The notes under the pieces were generated by a model that saw only the letters and a program-made list of their open reading frames with translations, did no database searches and was not told the DNA's origin. Source: Mnemiopsis leidyi (lineage: Eukaryota > Ctenophora > Tentaculata > Lobata > Bolinopsidae). From it: a stretch of DNA of 20,392 nucleotides. The translations under genes and the position numbers were made by a program. Where the stretch lies: the NCBI GenBank assembly GCA_000226015.1, contig JH153976.1:10743-31134 (forward strand), given 5' to 3'. This document shows, piece after piece, positions 9,485 to 18,400 of this stretch (within the stretch, counting starts at the first letter, position 1; each line of letters opens with the position of its first letter).

Positions 9485-12400
9485 CTGTAAGTACAGAAAA
9501 TAGTGTGAGTTTCAAAGACCCGGCCTTGATTTGTGTGTTGGCAGCTTGCAAGCGCAGCAACCAATTGATATAGATAAGTGATCATATGCCAAATTATGTT
9601 TATTTTTGAAAAAGGTTAAGATCAACAATAATCATTCCCCAGGGAATGCATCTTAATGAGAAATAGCAGTGTTTTCGACAGACATGTGTTTGGTACACTA
9701 TGATTACAGTTAAAACCAACTTTAACATATTTCAGCAAGGAAAGTACCTCCAGTTGCAGATTTGTTTGCTTCGTGCAGTTCAAAACTTTTAAATTCAAAG
9801 TCGCTATCCTCAATATCACGTCTTTTCCTGAGGCAGGGGGGGGGATTCAAGAAACATGACTGATCAAAAGTTGTGTTGTGTTAATTTGAGAACGGCTAGA
9901 CCTAGAGTAAATCTTAAAGTATATAAATGTAGACCGTGATAAAATTTCTAGAAATATCACGATGGACCTTGGTAAGACTCGGTAAATGATATAGTGAGCT
10001 ATACTACGTATACTGTACATATCATATAATTATATAATAATAACACACCTTTTGCCGTCGTTAAAGCTGCTATAATCCTCAGAACAATCCCAGAATTTAA
10101 TTTTTACACCCGGCGTATAAGCTACCAGCGCGTCTTTTTCCTGGACCTTCCAGACGGGAGTGTTTAGAATGACATGGTACTCTAAACTCAGCTGTTGTGT
10201 TTGGTCGTCGAACGAACATCCTGATTTGTCGAGGTCCAATGTGCAGGCTGATGAAAATAATGATTATCAATTTAAAGAAAGATTATTTTTGAACATGAAC
10301 AATTAAAGACAAAGAAGAACAATCAAAGACAAAGAAGATTAATAATTGCAGAAGTCTGCCATTGGGATAGGAATAAGGAATAAAACTTAGCAAGCAAAGT
10401 CAAATTAAGTGTCTTAAAAAAGTTCAATAAATCATTCATCATCGACTTACTGGGTACATCAGCCTTGAGACAAGGTACAAATTGGCGGAATCCGCAGATA
10501 CTGTCAGTCATGGTATTAAGTCTTGCTTTCATCGCACTTGGGGAGTAGTCTCCACTCGTGTTCGGATCACAAGGCTGGAATAATTGAGATGTAAATAACT
10601 TGAGATGATTGAGATATAACTTGAGATAATTGAGATATAACTTGAGATGATTGAGATATAACTTGAGATGATTGAGATATAACTTGAGATGATTGAGATA
10701 TAACTTGATATAATTGGGATATAACTTGAGGTAATTGAGTTATAACTTGAGATGATTGAGATAAAACTTGAGATGATTGAGATACAACTTTAGGTAATTG
10801 AGATCGACTTAATATAATTGAGATATAACTTGAGGTAATTGAGATATAACTTGATATAATTGAGATATAACTTGAGGTAATTGAGATCGACTTAATATAA
10901 TTGAGATATAACTTGATATGATCGAGATATAACTTGAGATAATTGAGATATAACTTGAGGTAATTGGAATAAATTTAATATAACTGAGATTTAACTTGAT
11001 ATAATTTAGATATAACTTAAGATAATTTAGATATAACTTGAGATAATTGAGATATTTAACTTAATATGATTGAGTTATAACTTGATGTTGTTGAGATATA
11101 ACTTGATATTATTGAGATATTGGTTTAGATTTTAAATAAATAGGTCAAAACGAGATTGTCACATGTGCTACCAAATATCACATCATTTCAAATTACGTCG
11201 AAGAAATGGCTCACGTCGAAAGATTTTGTCGAAAGATTTTGTCCAATTTTTTAGTATATATTGCTGAAACTTGTCGACATTCTATATTTGGGATGAAAAA
11301 TATCATGCCACTTAAGGCCCGTACTTCTGAATACAAAATAGCTGGCTTATTGGCAATTTCCTAACACAGCCACTTCGTGATCTAGATAGAGATGATATTT
11401 TATCACCAGCTAAAAGCCGCTTTGAAACCGTTAGGTAGTTGGCTTAAAGCTGGCTATTAAGCCAGACATTTACCATAAGCCATCATAGCGTTTTTACCTT
11501 CTTTACAAAAGTGCGACAAATCTACTTAATTACTTACCCCTGGCGTTCCAGCTGGGCTTTCGAACGTCATAATTTGTTTTCCGTAACCAGTGGTTAACGG
11601 CTTGGTTTCTTGGCACCTGCCGAGGAAGGGGGGGTCGTATTTTCCGGTGGTTTTGGAGCAGGTTATACTCTCCGCCGAGCTTTCTCCAGCTGAGAAGTTT
11701 TAGTGTCAGGAACTTCAGATAGAATGATTATTTAACGGTTGTATAAACTTACTCAACATCAAAATACTTAAATAATGTAATATCAATCTAAATTAAAGTA
11801 GGTATTTCACCCTAAACAGTAAACATAGACATTAACTCACATTTTCTCGATACAATATGCAGGACTATGAGTGAATTGTTGCTTGTGTGATACTGTGATA
11901 CAAGTATTTGAAGTGGGCGAATCAATGGTGATACCTGATTAACGACATCCGCCATACAAATCAACATTTCTACAACAATTACAACATGATTATTCAAAAC
12001 GCCGTACGTACGACAACAATTATGCTAAGGGAATCGCTCAGCTACCATTTGCATCATTAAGGTAACAAAATATTTGAGGATGATATGCATGGAATGATGG
12101 AATGATGACACACACCGACAGTTAATTCTTTTGTACGCAAAGAAGACGGTTCTATTTTAAATATATAAGAATTTATAGTGACCGATAAATGAGACTTACT
12201 GATCAGCTCGAATCTCGCCTCATCAGTATCAGCTGGACACGAGATTGTCTGTTTGAGGCTTCCGTCTCCGAGATCAGTTGCAGTGATAGTTGCACCATTT
12301 CCCTCTGAAAAGGAGAAACAAATGATATGGTGCAGAGGATACTTTGATGGACACAGCAGTGTCAATATCTTATGAAAGAAATATAACCCCAGGCCAATGT

Positions 12401-15400
12401 CCTTTTGATATCTAGTTTTATAGACTTTATCAAAAAAAGTAATTCATGATATAATTATAGGCCCCTCCGATATAAAACAAAATAAATCAAATTAAAAACC
12501 TTAAAACGAATATATTTGATTACTTATATATAGATAATAACATTTCATTCTAATAAGATAAGAATAAAAACCTGGATTTTTGGATTTCACTTTAACCTCC
12601 GAACAGTCGTAGTTGGTTGTGACGGTTACTTCAGCTTCAAACTTGCCAAGTGCCAGACCGTAGTCTGCCTAAGAAATAGAGTATGATACAAATAAGTAAT
12701 TAACATATAATTTTAAATTAATCAGCCTAAAAAAAGCAGCTGATACGAATAAGTAATTAACAGAAAAGAGTAGGGAGTCTGGAGATTGGCGAATGAAGGA
12801 GCGAGGAGAAATGAAGGCGTCTCAAAACTGGTTGTATGACGGGTCCCAGCTACTCTAATAAGCAATTGCAGCAAATCAAAAATTGTAAGGTTTCGCGGAC
12901 AAAGTGAAAACCACAAAGTGTAACGTATATAAAAGTAAGTGATAATTACCTCACGTCGAAGTGTAAAAAGAAATGATCGGATTGAAACATAAAACAGTTT
13001 TGGGCTAAAGCCAAACTCCAAGTCACAATAGATTGATCAAGTTAGACTCACCTCCAAAACTAAACTCCAAGTCACAATAGATTGATCAAGTTAGACTCAC
13101 CTCACATTTGAAGATCGTTCCAGACCGCAGCACGTTAGCAATCAAAGTCTTGGTAACGTACTTAGCAACATGGGTGGTAGAGGCACCATCCCCTGGAGGG
13201 ATCACCGACACCTCTTCAAAGTAGGTGGAGTCCACAGACTTCTTATTGCCAGTCTTGAAGGTGAAAGTTGGAGCGGACTCACCAGTGGCCGTGCAAGTCA
13301 AGGTGATGGTTGTTCCCTTGATCGGCTGAGCATCTGAGACGGTCAGGCTGCTGATTTGGGCGATCTTCAGCACCATGTCTCCAGAGGTCACAGTAGCTCC
13401 GAAAAAGTGATTGTCCGTGTCTGGTTGGTAGACGATGTTGCACCTGACTTTGAGGCCATCTTCCTCTGAAGCTAGGTCTCGGAGGGTTAGAGGTGAGACT
13501 CTGATGCCGTTGGTTCCGATAGAAGATTGTTGAATACTGAATCTGAGGGGGAACATATATCACAGGGTCTGTTGGAGTATCAAATTAGAGTCTAAATTTC
13601 GATCACAGAAGAATAAAACGGAGCCTTCTAAACTATTTCAACAAATAATCAAATTTAATACATTTATTAAGACTAGTGATGTGAATTAAACACGAAGGTT
13701 CCACCTTATACTTGGCGTTTTACTTGAGTAACAACCCAGTAACAAGAATAAAATGAAGAAGTTAAAAAGCGGAATGAGTATAAAAGAATAAAATAGATGA
13801 TTATGCGTAGATATGTGAAGGAATTACGCACCTGTTATCCTCAGTGGACGCCTTCCAAGTGGAGCTATCTGTATCGTAATACTCCCAAGTTACTGCAGCA
13901 GCTGTCAGGATTGTTTTACCGCTATCAGTCAGTAAAGCATCCCCAGCTGCGTTCTTCTTCAGGACAGCATCGGACTTGCACTCGAACAGAGCAGACTTGG
14001 ACTGCACACCCCATGCAGTCGGAGTGGTCTCCGTAATACCCAGCACTGCTAGGTAAACGCTAGCTGATTTGACTTCGTTGCCGCTCCAAGTCGCCTTGCA
14101 GTAGTATTCAAAGCTGTCAGAGTCAGCAGCAGCGGCGATTGTCAGAACTCCAGTTGTCGTGACAACGCCTGCGACTGTGACGGGGGTGGCAACGACACTT
14201 CCGACCGGCGTGTTGTCAGCAGCATTGTGGAAGGTGATAGTTCCCTCCGCATCTCCCGTAGTCTTACACGTGAACTTAGCGTCTCCTCCCTTCGCGACGT
14301 TCGTTGTCATCGGAGGTTCTGAGATGGTCCTGACAGTCAGAGTAGCTGGGTTGGACTTGATGAAGATTCTTCCCCACTTGATTGTACAGAGGTACTCTCC
14401 AGCAACAGCACCGTTCACCTGTGCCAGATTAGGTTAGGTTAACAACCACGTTATTAACCTGTGCCATATTAGGTTAGGTTAACAACCACGTAATTAATGG
14501 TTGTCCAGTTCGACATGTTAATAAGGCTGCAGAATGTTTATCTGCGCATTCATTACATTATATTTGAATTACTTAACTGTGGACACTGAGGCTTAAGGAT
14601 AAGGGGATAACTATATGTTAAAAAATATATTTGAAAATGAAATTTATTGATAGTAAAAGTACTTAGTACTTACATTAGTAATACTGAGTTCGGTTGAGAT
14701 TTCCCCGCTTGTCGTTGTGTGATCTTTGGAAATAGTTCCGTCGATTATTCGTTCTCCGTTCTCATACACATCACCGTTACCTATCATAGGCTGAAAGGAT
14801 AGACAGTGTTAATTGTCAGCCTTCTTTCAATGAAAAATATTGATAGGTGTAACAAAGTTAGAACCGTTTAACTCTTGTTTTTTATCATCGTTAAAATAAC
14901 ACGTTAGGTTGAGCTAGTGAAATACAGATGACTACAAATATACAACGTTGCTTTATCAAGGACGAACCTGAGCGGCGGAATCTCCAGCTCCCTTGAAGGA
15001 CCACACAATCTCGTAGGTTTGTCCGACGAAGGGGTTTGGGAATTTACAAGTGAATGTGTGACTACCTCCACCGTAGGCAGTGGCATCGGCCGGGTTTTCC
15101 AGAGGTGTGGCGGTAATGATGGTCAGTACAACTCCTTCTGATTCGAACTGCTGCTGAGTGGGGCAGAAATCGTCGTACTGCGTTCCGCGGCACTTGTAAG
15201 TTCCTGCACTGTCTGCAGCGATATCGAACTCCATCTTTGAGACTTTGTCAGTTGGTTCGCTGACCTCAACTTTAATCTCTTTATAGTCTGTACCCTCTGT
15301 GAGTACCTCACCGTCCTTCAACCTGAGGAAAATTTATAAGAACCGCGGTGGCACGATCAGAGCAATAATGTAGATAGTAAATTTGTCGCACTAAATTGAT

Positions 15401-18400
15401 GATGAAATATTGAAATGGTTTTAAGCTATGACTAACATACAACCACGCTTGTAGTACCTAGAAATGTATCAAACATAGCAGAACCGAAGTCACTAACCAC
15501 TCAATGGATTTTGCTCCAGAGGCTACTGTACAGGTCAGTGTTATAGAAGCTCTGACGATGAGCTGAGGAGTGAGACCATTCGAACTTTCTATCACGGCCT
15601 CTGAAAGAAATTTCGAAATGAAATTTTTTTGTGAAGCCTCTCAGCTGTGTGAATAAAACGAAACTGTTTGTATTCATGCTCATTAATGATCTTGATCATG
15701 ATGGTGATTATTCGTATATTTCTATTAGTATTAATATATAGTTATATAGTTGGCGAGGTACCATCTGCACATGGCACAGTAAGAATATCAAGTGTTAAAA
15801 GTTAAAGACTTTGCAAACTCACGCCTCGCAGTAAGTCGTTGTATAGCAGACACACTGCTTCCATCGTTAAGCGTGAAGGTGCACGTGTAAGCTCCACTGG
15901 AGGCTGCAGTGATGCCCGTTAACGTGTAGGTTCCGGTCTGTGTTCCGGCCGTGGCGGCGTCTCCGCCAGCTGTGTACGCTCCCAGCTGACCTGTCTGCTC
16001 TGAACCGCCAGGCAAGGTGAACCTGACACCAGTAACTTGGTCTGCGCCGGAGTAGGTGCAGGAGAGGGTCTTGCTGGTTTCCTCTCCTAGATTGACAAAG
16101 ACACATTCATCATTAGAAACTGCGGCTGAGATGGCATTGACGGACGTTTCCACGTTGTTTCCATCGGCAAACTCAAAAGTACAAGTGTAACTTCCCTCGT
16201 CAGCAAAGACAAAGTTCTTCAAAGTGATATTACTGAAGAACTCAATGCTGTTTGTGAGGCTCTTGGTGTTTGTGTTTTGGATCTTTGTCACGCTGTCAAA
16301 CACTACATCGACACCACCCTTAGACCATTTCACGTTTGAAGGTTTCCCACTACCTGTACCTTCAAAGAGGCACCTAGCAGAGAGCTCACCGTCCGAAACC
16401 ACGATGGAAGACTCAACGTCTCCCTTAGAATCGATGGCGGTTGCCTTTCTCACAACAACATCGGTAGTTGCTTTAATATTATCGCCATCAACAAAACTCA
16501 GAACACATTCGTATTCTCCGGAATTGGTTTCAGGGTTCGCGTTCGAGATCGTCAAGGTATAAGTCTGAGCATTGGACTCAAGAGTACCGTCGTTTATCGT
16601 TATATCATCTCCCTCGGTATCCACCAGTTTTTGGTCTCCATGGAACCACTCCATGGAGCCAGAAGAAGTACCTTCGTAGTTACAAGTCACCTTTATAGAC
16701 CCATCAGTGCTGTAAGTCGTTGCAGTTGGCGTAGTCAGCGCTGAAGATGGTATCGAATAAATGAATGAATGTTCAAATTTCGCAAGGCATTGCAATACAC
16801 AATGAATATGATTTTAAAATGATTTAGATATAAAAGAGGAATTTCTAAGTGTCGTGGGACACTTTCAGGTAGAGGCAGGCTCATTTGATTGGGCAACCCA
16901 TTATGGTATATAAGTATATCTATACATATAAAGCAAACTTTTCTAAAATTTAATTTGACGAAACAGAAACCTCTAAATTATCAGAGGCTCAATTAATGGA
17001 TGGAGAAGTCCACAATCTCTTATAATCGCTACCAATGTATAAACATTTGGCTTGGCAAATCTAGCTTTGTACAACTTACATCTAATGGCGACAGTCATCG
17101 TTGCCTTCGGGTCGAAAGTTCCGGTGTCCCATTTACAAGTATAATCTCCTGTGTCGGTTACCGCCACGTTTTTGAAGGTGATCACGCTCGTTTTCGTCCG
17201 AGATGCAGTGTTGAAGTCAGTGTTCACGATTTCGTATTTATCGCCGTCAGATATGAGATTTTCCGCTTCATCAGTTGATCCCTACAATTAAGATTAAACT
17301 TTACCAGTTTTTACGACTTGTATCTTATATATTAACAACGCGGGTAAATTAACCAGCGCACGATTTTATCATCAGTTGATCCATGCAAATAAAGTTATAT
17401 TATTTATACCTTTCCAGTTGGTATTCTTTAAGTTATTTGTCAACTTAATGAAACCAGTGTACAACGTTTTATCTTAGTTTACCTTGAACCATTCGACTTT
17501 TGAAGGATCCTCTAGTCCATTGTAGATACAGGAGAATACCACGGCATTGTCGTGAACGAAGTATGGGGAAGATGGGACGAAGGAGGCAGCTGAGAATTTT
17601 AGAAAATGAATTACATCCGGCAAAAACTTTTCATTATTGGTAGTTCAGATTTAACTTTAATACAGTAAAAATTCGAACTAATTCTGGTCGCAAAACTTAT
17701 CTCATGCTGTGCTAAGAAAAGTAAAGTGGCATTCTACCATTTTGTTTATGGATACAGCACAATGCACATTAATCCTGAATACAGATATTATATTGAACGA
17801 TTTGTTTCGCTTACAAAGTTTGCTAAGCTGCGTGGTAAGGGTCTTTGCAGTTTCTCCGGCACTGAATACAACTAAACAGGTGTATTGGCCTTGATCCCCG
17901 AATGTCACGTCTTTTATCGTGAGGGTGTGCGTGTAAACTGCTCCTTCTGTTGAATCCGCGATGACAATCTGAACAACGTTATGTTATATATATTTGCAGT
18001 TAGTGTCTGATGATGGATATGGTACAAACCACTGTTTGAGGGCGGGGTTTTTTGTCTGTGGGCGCTCACTCTGACCCCTTATTTTGACAAGAAGGCTACG
18101 TCCACGTTGTGGCTAACGTCTCATGGAGCTCCTCCGAATTACATGCATAGACCGTGCCCAGCTGGGATGGGGGTTTGCCAGATTGTTATTTCAGGAGGAC
18201 ATAACGTGGTTATGGCCCTGGTGGATCGGTGATGTCCCGAAGGACATCTACCATAGTGATCCGCCATCGGAGGACTCCTAGAACCCATTGGGAGTCAGGT
18301 GTCGAGACACCCTTCCGGAATAGTAGTAGTGATCACTTAGAGGAACTACCACCGCATTTTGCTTGCAGCCCAGCTAGGTAATCCTCGAGGTTGAGGCTTG

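Noticed and set aside
9622-9819. Minus-strand frame of 65 residues over exon 17
   Set aside because: Wrong frame. The frame used for exon 17 is the one that matches phases on both sides.
10049-12668. ZP domain before the cleavage site
   Set aside because: Position and cysteine number are suggestive, but no ZP signature could be seen, so no assignment was made.
13797-14437. Plus-strand open frames opposite exon 10 (and similar ones opposite exon 6)
   Set aside because: They are antisense shadows of GC-rich Ig exons and have no domain of their own.
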